From positions 1 through 64,000 of the forward strand of contig UCMT01000055.1 of the NCBI GenBank assembly GCA_900473795.1: a stretch of 64,000 nt of DNA, given 5' to 3'. Position 1 is the first letter of the stretch; the number at the start of each line of letters is the position of its first letter. The notes beneath the pieces were generated by a model. The model made no database searches. It saw nothing but the letters and a program-made list of their open reading frames with translations, and was not told the origin of the DNA. The stretch comes from Hyphomicrobiales bacterium (GTDB taxonomy: Bacteria > Pseudomonadota > Alphaproteobacteria > Rhizobiales > Rhizobiaceae). Position numbers and translations under genes: made by a program. Below, in pieces: positions 8,897 to 18,707 of the stretch.

Positions 8897-10198
8897 ATGA
8901 GCGTTTCTTCCGCCGCCACTGACGTTTTCTTCAGCCGTTCCCTTGCCGACAGCGATCCGGACATTTTTGGCTCGATCGAGAAGGAACTCGGCCGCCAGCG
9001 TCACGAAATCGAGCTGATCGCCTCGGAAAACATCGTCTCGCGCGCCGTTCTGGAAGCGCAGGGCTCGATCATGACCAACAAATATGCCGAGGGCTATCCG
9101 GGCAAGCGCTATTACGGCGGCTGCCAGTTCGTCGACATCGCCGAAGAGCTGGCGATCGAACGCGCCAAGAAGCTGTTCGGCGTCAATTTCGCCAACGTTC
9201 AGCCGAACTCCGGGTCGCAGATGAACCAGGCGGTATTCCTGGCGCTCTTGCAGCCGGGCGATACCTTCATGGGCCTTGACCTTAACTCGGGCGGTCACCT
9301 GACCCACGGTTCGCCGGTCAACATGTCCGGCAAGTGGTTCAACGTCGTCTCCTACGGCGTGCGCGAAGGCGACAACCTGCTCGACATGGATGCCGTTGCC
9401 GAAAAGGCGCGCACCCACAAGCCGAAGCTCATCATCGCCGGCGGCACCGCTTACTCCCGTATCTGGGACTGGAAGCGCTTCCGCGAGATCGCCGATGAGA
9501 TCGGTGCCTATCTGATGGTCGACATGGCCCATATCGCCGGCCTCGTCGCCGGCAACCAGCATCCGTCGCCGTTCCCGCATTGCCATGTTGCAACGACCAC
9601 GACGCACAAGTCGCTGCGCGGTCCGCGCGGCGGCATGATCCTCACCAATGACGAGGACCTGGCGAAGAAGTTCAACTCGGCCGTCTTCCCGGGCCTGCAG
9701 GGCGGTCCGCTGATGCACGTCATCGCCGCAAAGGCGGTAGCCTTCGGTGAAGCGCTGAAGCCGGAGTTCCAGGATTATGCGGCGCAGATCGTCAAGAACG
9801 CCAAGGCTCTCTCCGAGACGCTGGTGGCCGGCGGTCTGGACATCGTCTCGGGCGGCACCGACAACCACCTGATGCTGGTCGACCTGCGCAAGAAGAACGC
9901 CACCGGCAAGCGCGCCGAAGCAGCACTCGGTCGTGCCTACGTCACCTGCAACAAGAACGGTATCCCCTTCGATCCGGAAAAGCCCTTCGTCACCTCCGGC
10001 ATCCGTCTCGGCACGCCGGCCGGCACGACGCGCGGCTTCAAGGAAGCGGAATTCCGCGAGATCGGCAATCTGATCGTCGAAGTCCTCGACGGCCTGAAGG
10101 TGGCGAACTCGGATGAAGGCAATGCTGCCGTCGAAGCGAGCGTTCGTGAAAAGGTCGTCAAGCTGACCGACCGCTTCCCGATGTACCCGTACCTCTGA
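8897..10198 (+). CDS. glyA: Serine hydroxymethyltransferase
   Basis: Interconverts serine and glycine with transfer of a one-carbon unit to tetrahydrofolate; PLP-dependent, cytoplasmic, homotetramer or dimer. The 433-residue length is normal. Visible family features are [10 protein letters not shown] near the N-terminus, [17 protein letters not shown], and the PLP lysine in [14 protein letters not shown]. The ATG at 8897 is preferred because the AGGAG at 8884 is eight bases upstream, while an in-frame TTG at 8891 is too close. It begins a same-strand run with nrdR, ribD and ribE, as in other Rhizobiaceae. Confidence 0.98.
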   Translation: MSVSSAATDVFFSRSLADSDPDIFGSIEKELGRQRHEIELIASENIVSRAVLEAQGSIMTNKYAEGYPGKRYYGGCQFVDIAEELAIERAKKLFGVNFANVQPNSGSQMNQAVFLALLQPGDTFMGLDLNSGGHLTHGSPVNMSGKWFNVVSYGVREGDNLLDMDAVAEKARTHKPKLIIAGGTAYSRIWDWKRFREIADEIGAYLMVDMAHIAGLVAGNQHPSPFPHCHVATTTTHKSLRGPRGGMILTNDEDLAKKFNSAVFPGLQGGPLMHVIAAKAVAFGEALKPEFQDYAAQIVKNAKALSETLVAGGLDIVSGGTDNHLMLVDLRKKNATGKRAEAALGRAYVTCNKNGIPFDPEKPFVTSGIRLGTPAGTTRGFKEAEFREIGNLIVEVLDGLKVANSDEGNAAVEASVREKVVKLTDRFPMYPYL

Positions 10199-10211
10199 TC
10201 AAGGAGCCCGG

Positions 10212-10685
10212 ATGCGCTGCCCCTATTGCGGATCGGAAGACAGCCAGGTGAAGGATAGCCGTCCTGCAGAGGACGGCGCCGCCATTCGCCGCCGGCGCAT
10301 CTGCCCGGATTGCGGCGGACGCTTCACGACCTTCGAGCGGGTGCAACTGCGGGAACTGATGATCCTGAAGAAGACCGGCCGCAAGGCGCCGTTCGACCGC
10401 GACAAGCTCTTGCGGTCGTTCGAAATCGCGCTGCGCAAGCGGCCGGTCGATCGCGACCGGATCGAGCGGGCCGTTTCCGGCATCGTCCGGCGGCTCGAAA
10501 GCTCCGGCGAGACGGAAATCCCCTCGGAAGAGATCGGTCTGCAGGTGCTCGAGGCGTTGAAGAGTCTCGACGACGTCGCCTTCGTCCGCTACGCCTCGGT
10601 CTATCGCGATTTCTCCCATGCGGAGGATTTCGAGAAGGTGATCGCCGAGATCAGTGCCAAGATTGCCCGCGATCCTGGGGCATGA
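10212..10685 (+). CDS. nrdR: Transcriptional repressor NrdR
   Basis: A 157-residue zinc-ribbon plus ATP-cone repressor of ribonucleotide reductase genes. The zinc ribbon uses CPYC at the N-terminus and CPDC near residues 31-34, with the basic segment IRRRRIC between. The ATP-cone domain covers about residues 49-140 and binds ATP/dATP, controlling oligomer state and DNA binding. A ribosome site (AAGGAG) precedes the start. It lies 13 bp after glyA and 65 bp before ribD, its usual neighbours. Confidence 0.97.
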   Translation: MRCPYCGSEDSQVKDSRPAEDGAAIRRRRICPDCGGRFTTFERVQLRELMILKKTGRKAPFDRDKLLRSFEIALRKRPVDRDRIERAVSGIVRRLESSGETEIPSEEIGLQVLEALKSLDDVAFVRYASVYRDFSHAEDFEKVIAEISAKIARDPGA

Positions 10686-10750
10686 ACAAAACCGACGCCG
10701 CCGAAAGGCGGCGTTTGACATTTCCCGGGTGAGGACGAAACGGCATCGAC

Positions 10751-11863
10751 ATGGCGGACAGGGCGGACGACGAACGGTTCATGGCGGAGGCGCTGACGCT
10801 CGCCCACCAGCACCTTGGCGCAACCGGTTCCAACCCCTCTGTCGGTTGCGTGATCGTCCGTGACGACGGCGATGGCCGGAGGATCGTCGGCAGCGCTGTC
10901 ACGGCGGTCGGCGGCCGCCCGCATGCGGAGACCGGCGCTCTGGCCGTGGCCGGGGAGGCGGCGCGCGGCGCAACGGCCTATGTAACGCTCGAACCCTGCT
11001 CCCATCATGGCAAGACGCCGCCTTGTGCCGAAGCGCTGATTGCGGCCGGTGTTGCGCGTGTCGTCGTCGCGGTGACGGATCCCGACGAACGGGTCGCGGG
11101 CCGCGGGCTTGCCATGCTGCGCGAGGCGGGCATCGAAGTCGTGACGGGGGTGCTGGAGGACGAGGGCGAACGCGAGCTTGAGGCCTACCTCATGCGCAAG
11201 CGCAACAGCCGGCCCTATGTGACTCTGAAACTTGCGGTTTCCGCCGACGGCATGATCGGGATCAAGGGCCAGGGGCAGGTGCGCATTACCGGCGCGCCGG
11301 CCCGCGCGTTCGTACACCGGCTGCGTGCCGATACCGACGCGATCCTCGTCGGTATCGGCACGGCGGTTGCCGACGATCCGGAACTGACCGTGCGCCTTGC
11401 CGGGCTTGAGCAGCGCTCGCCGTTGCGCATCGTCATCGATGGCGATCTCGACCTGCCGCTGACGTCCCGGCTCGTTCAGACGGCCCGCAACGTTCCCGTG
11501 CTGGTCGTAACAGGCTGGCGTGAGGATTCCGTCGCGTTTTCTAAGCGTAGCCGGGCATTGGAAGCGGCTGGTGTCGAAGTGGTGGTCTGCGATCCGGCTG
11601 AGCCCGGCGATCTTCTCACGGCGCTGGCGACGCGGGGGATTTCCTCGCTGTTGGTCGAAGGCGGCGCACGGACGGCGCAGACGTTCCTCAATGCCGGGCT
11701 CGTCGATCGGATTTTGTTGTTTACCGGCCCGTCGACCCTTGGCGAACAAGGGGTGCCATCCCCACTTGATCGGAACCATTTGCCCGTCGGCTTCGTCCAC
11801 ATGCGGACGGACGCCTTCGGCGACGACCTTCTCGACACTTACGAATACGAAAGAGCCCCCTGA
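10751..11863 (+). CDS. ribD: Bifunctional riboflavin biosynthesis deaminase/reductase
   Basis: Catalyses the second and third steps of riboflavin synthesis from the GTP-derived pyrimidine. The N-terminal zinc deaminase (about residues 8-140) shows HAETGAL and a PCSHHGKTPPC cysteine motif. The C-terminal NADPH reductase (about 150-365) shows YVTLKLAVSADG and LLVEGGA. Length is 370 residues, as expected. It overlaps ribE by one base (TGATG), so the two are coupled. Confidence 0.96.
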   Translation: MADRADDERFMAEALTLAHQHLGATGSNPSVGCVIVRDDGDGRRIVGSAVTAVGGRPHAETGALAVAGEAARGATAYVTLEPCSHHGKTPPCAEALIAAGVARVVVAVTDPDERVAGRGLAMLREAGIEVVTGVLEDEGERELEAYLMRKRNSRPYVTLKLAVSADGMIGIKGQGQVRITGAPARAFVHRLRADTDAILVGIGTAVADDPELTVRLAGLEQRSPLRIVIDGDLDLPLTSRLVQTARNVPVLVVTGWREDSVAFSKRSRALEAAGVEVVVCDPAEPGDLLTALATRGISSLLVEGGARTAQTFLNAGLVDRILLFTGPSTLGEQGVPSPLDRNHLPVGFVHMRTDAFGDDLLDTYEYERAP

Positions 11864-12486
11864 TGTTCACCGGCATTATCACCGATATCGGCACCGTCGA
11901 AACGATTACCCCGCTCGACGAGGGCATCAAGCTGAAGATCGCCACGGCTTACGATCCGAAGGGCATCGACATCGGCGCCTCGATTGCCTGCTCGGGCGTC
12001 TGTCTGACAGTGACGACGCTGCCGGAGGAGGGCGCCAACGGCCGCTGGTTCGAGGTCGAGGCCTGGGAAGAGGCGCTGCGCCTGACGACGATTGCGTCGT
12101 GGACGACGGGACAGGCCATCAATCTCGAACGCTCGCTGAAGATCGGCGACGAACTCGGCGGCCATCTCGTCTCCGGCCATGTCGACGGCAGGGCGGAAAT
12201 CCTGTCGGTCGAAACGGAGGGCGAGGCGACCCGCTTTCGCTTGCGCGCGCCGGACCATCTGGCGAAATTCGTGGCGCCGAAGGGATCGGTCGCCCTCGAT
12301 GGCACCTCGCTGACCGTCAACGCTGTCGATGGCGCCGAGTTCGACGTGCTGCTCATCCGCCATTCGCTGGAGGTGACGACCTGGGGGCAGCGCAAGGCCG
12401 GCGACTTCGTCAATTTCGAAGTCGATACCATGGCGCGCTATGCCGCGCGTCTGGCGGAATTTCCCGCGCCGAAGCCGGCTGTGTAG
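11863..12486 (+). CDS. ribE: Riboflavin synthase (alpha chain)
   Basis: Dismutates two 6,7-dimethyl-8-ribityllumazine molecules to riboflavin. The 207-residue protein consists of two tandem lumazine-binding barrels: MFTGIITDIGTVE begins the first and ERSLKIGDELGGHLVSGHVDG opens the second half. CSGVCLTV and DGTSLTVN are the paired family motifs. It follows ribD in one operon. The partner lumazine synthase gene, ribH, lies at 16302, separated by an unrelated block. Confidence 0.96.
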   Translation: MFTGIITDIGTVETITPLDEGIKLKIATAYDPKGIDIGASIACSGVCLTVTTLPEEGANGRWFEVEAWEEALRLTTIASWTTGQAINLERSLKIGDELGGHLVSGHVDGRAEILSVETEGEATRFRLRAPDHLAKFVAPKGSVALDGTSLTVNAVDGAEFDVLLIRHSLEVTTWGQRKAGDFVNFEVDTMARYAARLAEFPAPKPAV

Positions 12487-12488
12487 GA

Positions 12489-12513
12489 CCTCTCCCCCGC
12501 GTGAGGGGAGAGG
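12489..12513. repeat. Intergenic palindrome after ribE
   Basis: CCTCTCCCC (12489-12497), 7-nt loop, GGGGAGAGG (12505-12513). It belongs to the same family as the palindromes at 8-28 and 97-117. It sits between the convergent ribE and the next minus-strand gene and may double as a terminator, although no T run follows. Confidence 0.5.
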
Positions 12514-12529
12514 CCGGATTTCGGGCAGC

Positions 12530-12868
12530 TCAACGGACGTAGAAAGTCAGGCCGCCGTCTGCGGCTTCGGTGGCGCCGACCACGTCGGCGAGTGCGACGT
12601 TACGGGCCTTCAGTTCCTTTGCCAGTGTCCGGTTGGATTCGAGCGCCTTGCGGAAGGAGGCCTGCTCCGCCGCTGTCGGATTGCCGGTCCAGTTGCCCGA
12701 ATCCACCGTATCGGTATGGACGATGTTGAAATTGCTGCCCTTGTAGCTCGCGACGGTTCGGTCGATCTGCTGCGGCCAGTTCTCCTCCATGCCAGCGGCG
12801 TGGGAGACGCCGGCGAGCGGGAAGGCGGTGAGTGCGACGATTGCGGAGAGTCTTGCGATGCGGTTCAT
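12530..12868 (-). CDS. Small periplasmic hypothetical protein
   Basis: A 112-residue secreted protein with a clear signal peptide (MNRIARLSAIVALTAFPLAG, cleavage after SHAA). The mature part is hydrophilic, includes ENWPQQIDRTVASYKGSNF and ends GGLTFYVR. The internal ATG at 12868 is chosen because it starts the signal peptide and has GGAGC upstream. No domain was recognised. It converges with ribE. Confidence 0.7.
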   Translation of the reverse strand: MNRIARLSAIVALTAFPLAGVSHAAGMEENWPQQIDRTVASYKGSNFNIVHTDTVDSGNWTGNPTAAEQASFRKALESNRTLAKELKARNVALADVVGATEAADGGLTFYVR

Positions 12869-13143
12869 GGTTTCAGCTCCATAGGATGCCTGCGGACTGC
12901 GCGTGCGCAGGCCGCAAGGCGGGTCTCCGTGACACGCCATGCGCCGCGGAAGGCCTTGGGTTGCGATGGTCGGCGTTGCACCGTGCCGACGCTTTGGAGA
13001 TAGTCTCGAAAATTGGCGGGAAAAGGTCTCAAGTACCTGAAATTAAATTAAAAATTGTTCATCAAATTTTAGGCTGCGGTCAACGCGGTTGCAGTTCATT
13101 TTCGTGCTTGCACGCGAGGGAGTGTCTCGCCGGCTTCGCTGCC

Positions 13144-14895
13144 TCAAACAGCGAGACCCAGACGCCGCAGACCCTCGATCCGCAATTCGAAATCGGCAGG
13201 GTTCTTGTACGGCATGACCTGTCGCCGGTGTTCGATCGAGTAGTCAGGGTCGATGCTCAAGGCCTGCGTCCAGGCGGCGCGTCCCTCCTCGTTTCGTCCG
13301 AGGTGGCCACAGCACGACGCCAGCAAGGCGTAGGCTGTGGCGGAGTCGGGATTGCGCACGAGCCGCTTGCGGAGCGTATCAGCAGCCAGATCGAACCGAC
13401 CGAGCGAGAGCTGCGCTTCGGCGAGAAATTGCAGCGCAATTTCAGGATAGAACGGATCGAGCTGCATGTAGCTTTCGAGCGTCTCGACAGCTTCGGCGGC
13501 AAGGCCGCTGAAGATCTGGATGTGAGCCTTCAGAACGCGCGCGTCCGCCGCGCTGGGCTTGAGAACAATGCAGCGCGCTACCGCATCGAGAGCGTCGTCG
13601 ATCTCGCGGCTCCACAACAGCGCCACGCCCATGGCGAAATGCGCTTCCGGCTCTTCGTCGTCCATTGCGACCGCGCGGCGGGCGAGATCGAGGCCTGTCG
13701 AGAGTGTCCTATCCGGCTCGGCGGCCCAGCCGTTCACATAGTCATTGATGTGCGTGAACGCGGTGAACGCGTAGGCCGCCGCACAATTCGGATCGATATC
13801 GATCACCTTTGCCATGAAGGCCCGGGCATTGATATTGCCGGCGCGCGTGTGGAGCCACATCTGGTCACGCCCCTGCAGGAAATAGTTGTAGGCGGTGATA
13901 TCGGCGATCCGTTTGCCGGAGAGACGGTCCCTTTCCGAGGTCGTCAGCCTGACCTTGAGCGCCGCCACGATCTGCTGGGTGAGTTCGTCCTGGACGGCGA
14001 AGATATCCGTGAGATCCCGGTCGAAACGATCGGCCCAGGCATGGCCGCCTGTCATTGCGTCGATCAGCTGCGCGGTGACCCGCACCCGGTTGCCGGCCTT
14101 GCGCACGCTGCCCTCGAGGACATAGCGCACGCCGAGCGCGGCAGCGACATCGCGGATCGAAACCGGGCTTTTCTTGTAAACGAAGGAGGAATTGCGGGCG
14201 ATGACATGCAGTTCCGAGAGTTTCGCAAGATCCGTGATGATGTCCTCGCTGATCCCGTCCGAAAAATATTCCTGGTCCGTGTCCCCGCTCATGTTGTTGA
14301 AGGCGAGCACGGCAATCGAGGTCTTTTCCGTTGGCGACGGCTGAGATGATGCGGCGGCTAGGGCGTCGCCGTTGACGAGACAGAAAATCTCGATGGGCCG
14401 CGCGATGTTCTTGACCGTCTGCGACCCGCGGCTCTCGATCCCGACGGGAACCTTGTCGCGCACCTGATCGGCGGCGGACCGGGAGATGTAGATGCCGCCG
14501 GGCTGCGCCAGGGCCTCGATCCGTGCTGCGACATTGACGCCGTCGCCGTATATGTCGTCTCCATCGACGATCACGTCGCCGACATTGATGCCGATACGGA
14601 ACTGGATCCGGTTTTCGGGAGAGCTGCCGGGATCGTACTCGGGCACCTGTTTCTGGATCTCCATGGCACAGGTCACCGCCTCGACGGCGCTGGCGAATTC
14701 CAGGAGCGCGCCGTCGCCCATCAGCTTGACCATGCGGCCGCAATGGCGCGCGACGGCCGGATCGATGACGGCGCCGCGCAGCGCCTTCAGCCGAGCCAGC
14801 GTGCCGGCCTCGTCGGTCTCCATCAGGCGCGAGTAGCCGACGACATCGGCCGCGAGTATGGCGGCAAGCCTGCGCTGAACATGCTCGCCCGTCAT
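13144..14895 (-). CDS. Class III adenylate/guanylate cyclase with TPR repeats
   Basis: A 583-residue cytoplasmic signalling protein. The N-terminal catalytic domain (about residues 5-170) retains AAILAADVVGYSRLM (first metal Asp), VKLMGDGALLEF (second metal Asp) and GDGVNVAARIEALAQPGG (Asn/Arg transition-state region). A TolB-like linker follows (SIAVLAFNNMSGD; EYFSDGISEDI), then TPR-like helices to the C-terminus. This architecture occurs in many copies in rhizobia and probably makes cAMP. The ATG at 14895 is chosen because the family begins just before HVQRRLAAILAADVVGYS. It stands alone as a monocistronic gene inside the interrupted riboflavin block. Confidence 0.9.
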   Translation of the reverse strand: MTGEHVQRRLAAILAADVVGYSRLMETDEAGTLARLKALRGAVIDPAVARHCGRMVKLMGDGALLEFASAVEAVTCAMEIQKQVPEYDPGSSPENRIQFRIGINVGDVIVDGDDIYGDGVNVAARIEALAQPGGIYISRSAADQVRDKVPVGIESRGSQTVKNIARPIEIFCLVNGDALAAASSQPSPTEKTSIAVLAFNNMSGDTDQEYFSDGISEDIITDLAKLSELHVIARNSSFVYKKSPVSIRDVAAALGVRYVLEGSVRKAGNRVRVTAQLIDAMTGGHAWADRFDRDLTDIFAVQDELTQQIVAALKVRLTTSERDRLSGKRIADITAYNYFLQGRDQMWLHTRAGNINARAFMAKVIDIDPNCAAAYAFTAFTHINDYVNGWAAEPDRTLSTGLDLARRAVAMDDEEPEAHFAMGVALLWSREIDDALDAVARCIVLKPSAADARVLKAHIQIFSGLAAEAVETLESYMQLDPFYPEIALQFLAEAQLSLGRFDLAADTLRKRLVRNPDSATAYALLASCCGHLGRNEEGRAAWTQALSIDPDYSIEHRRQVMPYKNPADFELRIEGLRRLGLAV

Positions 14896-15029
14896 GGTGC
14901 AGAGCCATCCTTGTCGTGTGAGGCGGCGAACGCGCCGCCACAAGGACTCTAAACCTGATCGGTCCGCTTGACCATCGCGGTGTCGCCCTTGGCATGGGGT
15001 GATGGGACCAGGGGCGGCGACATCCGGAC

Positions 15030-15548
15030 TTACCGCTCCAGCAAGATCACCTGCGCCCCGTGATAGACCGTCCGCCGCGCTTCCTTGAAGTGCAGCTTCG
15101 ACGCCACCCTGAGCGAGGCGAGGTTGGCGACGTCGATGATGCAGGTCTTCTTAAGCGACGGAAACTGCTGGTCGCCCCAGCGCAGCGCAGCGCTGACGGC
15201 TTCGGTGGCAAGGCCACGGCCGTGCGAGCGGGGGGAAAGCGCCCAGCCGGTTTCCATCGTGCCTTCCAGCGAGGGCGTGATGACGCGGTGGAGGTCGTGA
15301 AAACCGGCTTCGCCGATGAACTGGCCGGTCTCGCGGTCCTGCAGCGCGAAAAAGCCGAAGCCGAAATAGTGCCACATGCCGACCTGACGCAGAAACCGCG
15401 TCCAGGCCTGTTCGCGCGAAAACGGCACGCCGCCGATGAAGCGTGTCACCTCGGGATCGGCGAAAAGAGTGCTGTAGGGGCCGAAATCGTCACGCCGGTA
15501 GGGGCGCAGGATCAGGCGTTCGGTCTCGATGGTGGGGACGCTGTGCAT
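15030..15548 (-). CDS. GNAT-family N-acetyltransferase (RimJ/RimL-like)
   Basis: A 172-residue acetyl-CoA-dependent acyltransferase. It opens TIETERLILRPYRRDDF, typical of the RimJ/RimL subgroup, and the acetyl-CoA loop region reads ALSPRSHGRGLATEAVSAAL. It ends with the subgroup's LASLRVASKLHFKE helix. The substrate is unknown: protein N-terminus, antibiotic or small molecule are all possible. It lies 134 bp downstream of the cyclase gene start in genome terms and is separate from it. Confidence 0.88.
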   Translation of the reverse strand: MHSVPTIETERLILRPYRRDDFGPYSTLFADPEVTRFIGGVPFSREQAWTRFLRQVGMWHYFGFGFFALQDRETGQFIGEAGFHDLHRVITPSLEGTMETGWALSPRSHGRGLATEAVSAALRWGDQQFPSLKKTCIIDVANLASLRVASKLHFKEARRTVYHGAQVILLER

Positions 15549-15591
15549 GAGGGCTGTTCAGTCCGGTTGGAAATGCGATTCCGTCATAGGA

Positions 15592-16095
15592 TCAGATTCC
15601 CGGCTCGCCGTCCCAATAATCGACTTCGCTTTCCCGCCGACCGACGAAGCGGAAGCGCGGCTTGCCGCCGGCGGCATCACGGGACTTTGCCAGGAACTTG
15701 CCGGAATCCGGATATTCGACGATCTCGGCCTTCGCATTGGCCGAGATGGAAAGATATTTCAGCGGCACCGTACCGGTATTGATCAGGTGATGGGCCGTTT
15801 CGGGGCCGCCCGCCGGGGCGCCGAGCACGTCTCCGGGCTTCACGGAGTAGCGGTTCGGGCCGAAGCGATATTCGCCTTCGCCGCTTATGATGACGAACAG
15901 CTCTTCCTCGATATGGTGATTGTGAAACGGACAGCCGGACTTGCCCGGCGGCACTTCGCCGTAGCCAATGCCAAGGTCCTTGAGGCCCAGCTGCGCGCCG
16001 AAGGACGCGTCGCGGGATCCGAACAAGGTGCCCTCGGTCCAGTGTTCCAGTTCGAGTTCGGCGGGGTTGACGATCGGTTTTTGCATATCTGTCAT
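15592..16095 (-). CDS. Cupin-domain protein
   Basis: A 167-residue single-cupin protein. Cupin motif 1 is visible as CPFHNHHIEEELFVIISG (metal-binding His, His, Glu) and motif 2 as GDVLGAPAGGPETAHHLINTG. The C-terminal extension VGRRESEVDYWDGEP is shared by a group of cupins of unknown substrate. The internal ATG at 16095 is chosen because GGAGG lies 10 bp upstream. It is divergent from ribH. No enzyme activity can be assigned. Confidence 0.85.
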   Translation of the reverse strand: MTDMQKPIVNPAELELEHWTEGTLFGSRDASFGAQLGLKDLGIGYGEVPPGKSGCPFHNHHIEEELFVIISGEGEYRFGPNRYSVKPGDVLGAPAGGPETAHHLINTGTVPLKYLSISANAKAEIVEYPDSGKFLAKSRDAAGGKPRFRFVGRRESEVDYWDGEPGI

Positions 16096-16301
16096 GTCCT
16101 TGTTGCCTCCGGAACGTTTTATCGAGGCGCCATGAGATTGAAAAGGCGATAGCAATTGGCGCTTTTCGCTCCGTTATCCCTGCCAGGGCCCGACCGGAAT
16201 CGGCGCCCGGCCGCGAAAAATGCTTGCCAACCGGGCCTTGGCATGATTTGACCGCCGCCTGCGCTGGAGATGTCCGGCCCCCCATTTCAGACAGGTGACA
16301 A

Positions 16302-16763
16302 ATGTCCGATACCGAGAAACCACATATCCTCATTGTGGAAGCGCGCTTCTATGACGACATGGCCGACGCGCTGCTCGATGGCGCGACCTCGGCGCTGAAA
16401 GAGGCCGGCGCGACCTATGAGGTCGTGACGGTTCCCGGCGCGCTCGAAATTCCAGCCGCGATCGCCATGGCGCTCGACGGCGCCGACAATGGCGGCACCG
16501 AATATGACGGCTTCGTCGCACTCGGCATGGTCATCCGCGGCGAGACCTACCACTTCGACATCGTCGCCAACGAATCCTCGCGTGCCCTGATGGACCTCGC
16601 CGTCAGCGAAAGCCTTGCCATCGGCAACGGCATTCTGACAGTCGAGAACGACGACCAGGCCTGGGCGCGCGCCAGGAAGAGCGAAGGCGACAAGGGCGGT
16701 TTTGCCGCCCGCGCGGCGCTGACCATGATCGACCTGAAACTCAAGCTGGGCGGCGAACTGTGA
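16302..16763 (+). CDS. ribH: 6,7-dimethyl-8-ribityllumazine synthase
   Basis: Condenses the pyrimidine product of RibD with 3,4-dihydroxybutanone phosphate to the lumazine used by RibE. The 153-residue size is usual. Motifs include [28 protein letters not shown] (catalytic His) and [13 protein letters not shown]. It overlaps nusB by 4 bp (GTGA). I looked for an FMN riboswitch in the 206 bp upstream and saw none. Confidence 0.96.
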   Translation: MSDTEKPHILIVEARFYDDMADALLDGATSALKEAGATYEVVTVPGALEIPAAIAMALDGADNGGTEYDGFVALGMVIRGETYHFDIVANESSRALMDLAVSESLAIGNGILTVENDDQAWARARKSEGDKGGFAARAALTMIDLKLKLGGEL

Positions 16764-17242
16764 GCGATATTCCTTCCGATCCGCCGATCAAGCAGGCCAA
16801 CCAGCGCGGGGCTGCCCGTCTGGCCGCCGTGCAGGCGCTCTACCAGATGGACATCGGCGGCACCGGCGTGCTGGAGATCGTCGCCGAATACGAAGCCCAC
16901 CGGCTCGGCCAGGAACTCGACGGCGACACCTATCTGAAGGCGGATGCCTCCTGGTTCCGCTCGATCGTTTCCGGCGTCGTCCGCGACCAGCGTCTGCTCG
17001 ATCCTTTGATCGGAACGGCCCTTCAGGACGACTGGGCGCTGTCGCGTCTCGACTCGACGGTCCGCGCCATCCTGCGCGCCGGCACGTTCGAGCTTCGCGA
17101 GCGCAAGGACGTTCCCGTCGCCGTGATCGTCACCGAATATGTCGAGATCGCCAAGGCCTTCTTCGAGGATGACGAGCCGAAGCTCGTCAATGCGGTGCTC
17201 GACCGGATCGCCCGGACGATCAGAACCGACGTCAAGAAATAG
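16760..17242 (+). CDS. nusB: Transcription antitermination factor NusB
   Basis: A 160-residue all-helical RNA-binding protein that, with NusE (S10), binds boxA of rRNA leaders and promotes antitermination. Features: [19 protein letters not shown] at the N-terminus and the C-terminal [23 protein letters not shown] in two parts of the helical bundle. The start is a GTG coupled to ribH by a 4-bp overlap. The ribH-nusB pair is conserved widely in bacteria. Confidence 0.96.
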   Translation: MSDIPSDPPIKQANQRGAARLAAVQALYQMDIGGTGVLEIVAEYEAHRLGQELDGDTYLKADASWFRSIVSGVVRDQRLLDPLIGTALQDDWALSRLDSTVRAILRAGTFELRERKDVPVAVIVTEYVEIAKAFFEDDEPKLVNAVLDRIARTIRTDVKK

Positions 17243-17251
17243 GATCATCCG

Positions 17252-18487
17252 ATGACAGTGCGGGTAGGCGGGGTGCAGGACATGGATCATGAACTGCGCG
17301 GCGCACGCGGCAATGTCTATCTGCTGACGGCTGCTCAGGCTGTCCTTGGGACGATCGGCCCGATCGTCTTTGCCGTCGGCGGCGTCGCCGGTTATCAGCT
17401 TCTCGGCGACGACAAGTCGCTGGCGACCGCGCCGCTCACGGGCTTCAATGTCGGTGTGGCGATTGGCGCGGTGTTCGTCGCTGCCGCCTCCAGATGGCTC
17501 GGCCGAAAGGCCGCCTTCATGGCGGGCGCACTCCTTGGCGCCTGCGGCGGATTGCTCGCGGCCTATGCGCTGTTTCTCAACGACTTCTGGCTGTTTGCGC
17601 TCGGCCTGTGCGTATCGGGCGTGGCCGGGGGCTTTACCCAGAAACTGCGCTTTGCCGCGGCCGATGCCTCGCCCAGGTTCTACAAACCACGGGCGATTTC
17701 ATGGATCCTCGCCGGTGGCATGGTTTCCGCCGTGCTCGGCCCGCAGCTCGTCATCCTGACCAAGGACATGCTCGCCCCGGTCTTCTTTGCCGGCGCCTTC
17801 CTCGCGCTGATCCCGACATGCCTTGCGGCAATCGCCATCCTCGCCTTCCTCCAGCTGCCGGACCAGCGCCCCGTTGCCGGAGCCACACCAATTGGGCCTG
17901 TGCGACCGCTGCGGGAGATCGTCGGTACGCACCGCTTCCTCACAGGCATGATCTGCGGCATCTCCACCTACGCGCTGATGACCTTCATGATGACCGGTGC
18001 GCCGATCGCCATGGTGGTTGGCTGCGGCTTTTCGCAGGACATGGCGACGCTTGGCATCCAGTGGCATGTGCTGGCGATGTTCGCGCCGAGCTTCTTCACC
18101 GGCATGCTGGTCAGCCGCTACGGCGCCGAAAGGATCGTGGCCTGCGGCCTGGTGATTCTGATGCTCTGCGCGCTCGTCGCCCATGCGGGCATCGCGCTGT
18201 GGAATTTCTGGGGCGCGCTGATCCTGCTCGGCGCCGGCTGGAACTTCGGCTTCATCGGGTCGACGGCGATCGTCGCCTCGAGCTACAGGCCGCAGGAGGC
18301 AGACAAGGTGCAGGGTTTCCACGACATCATCCTGTTCACTGCGGTCGCGCTTGCCTCCTTCGGTTCGGGCAAGGTCCTGACCGCTTACGGCTGGGACATG
18401 CTGAGCGCTGCGGTCTGGCCGGTGACGGCTTTCTGCCTTTTGTTGCTGATATCGCTGTTTTTCGCCGAAAAGCGGCGTCCTGCCTGA
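17252..18487 (+). CDS. MFS transporter
   Basis: A 411-residue inner-membrane carrier with about 12 predicted helices. The conserved loop between helices 2 and 3 is visible in altered form (RWLGRKAAFMAGAL). It starts 9 bp after nusB on the same strand and is probably co-transcribed. The second half includes FMMTGAPIAMVVGCGFSQD, as seen in a proteobacterial MFS subgroup of unknown substrate. An alternative start 30 bp downstream is possible. Confidence 0.88.
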   Translation: MTVRVGGVQDMDHELRGARGNVYLLTAAQAVLGTIGPIVFAVGGVAGYQLLGDDKSLATAPLTGFNVGVAIGAVFVAAASRWLGRKAAFMAGALLGACGGLLAAYALFLNDFWLFALGLCVSGVAGGFTQKLRFAAADASPRFYKPRAISWILAGGMVSAVLGPQLVILTKDMLAPVFFAGAFLALIPTCLAAIAILAFLQLPDQRPVAGATPIGPVRPLREIVGTHRFLTGMICGISTYALMTFMMTGAPIAMVVGCGFSQDMATLGIQWHVLAMFAPSFFTGMLVSRYGAERIVACGLVILMLCALVAHAGIALWNFWGALILLGAGWNFGFIGSTAIVASSYRPQEADKVQGFHDIILFTAVALASFGSGKVLTAYGWDMLSAAVWPVTAFCLLLLISLFFAEKRRPA

Positions 18488-18707
18488 GATTCGACGCCGA
18501 AACTGCTTTCCCGCTCCTGTAAGCTGCCGCCAACATACCGAAAAACGTGGGTTTTTCCGTTTATGGCCGCTTGACGATCCCGATTCGCCACCGCACTCTG
18601 CGGCCACGTCTGCTACCGTCGCTTGAAGAGGAGGCACGGTCCGCAGCGCTTTTTGGGGGCCTGTGGAACGGAGTGAGCCCGCAGGCTTAAACGGAGGAAA
18701 GTGCGAA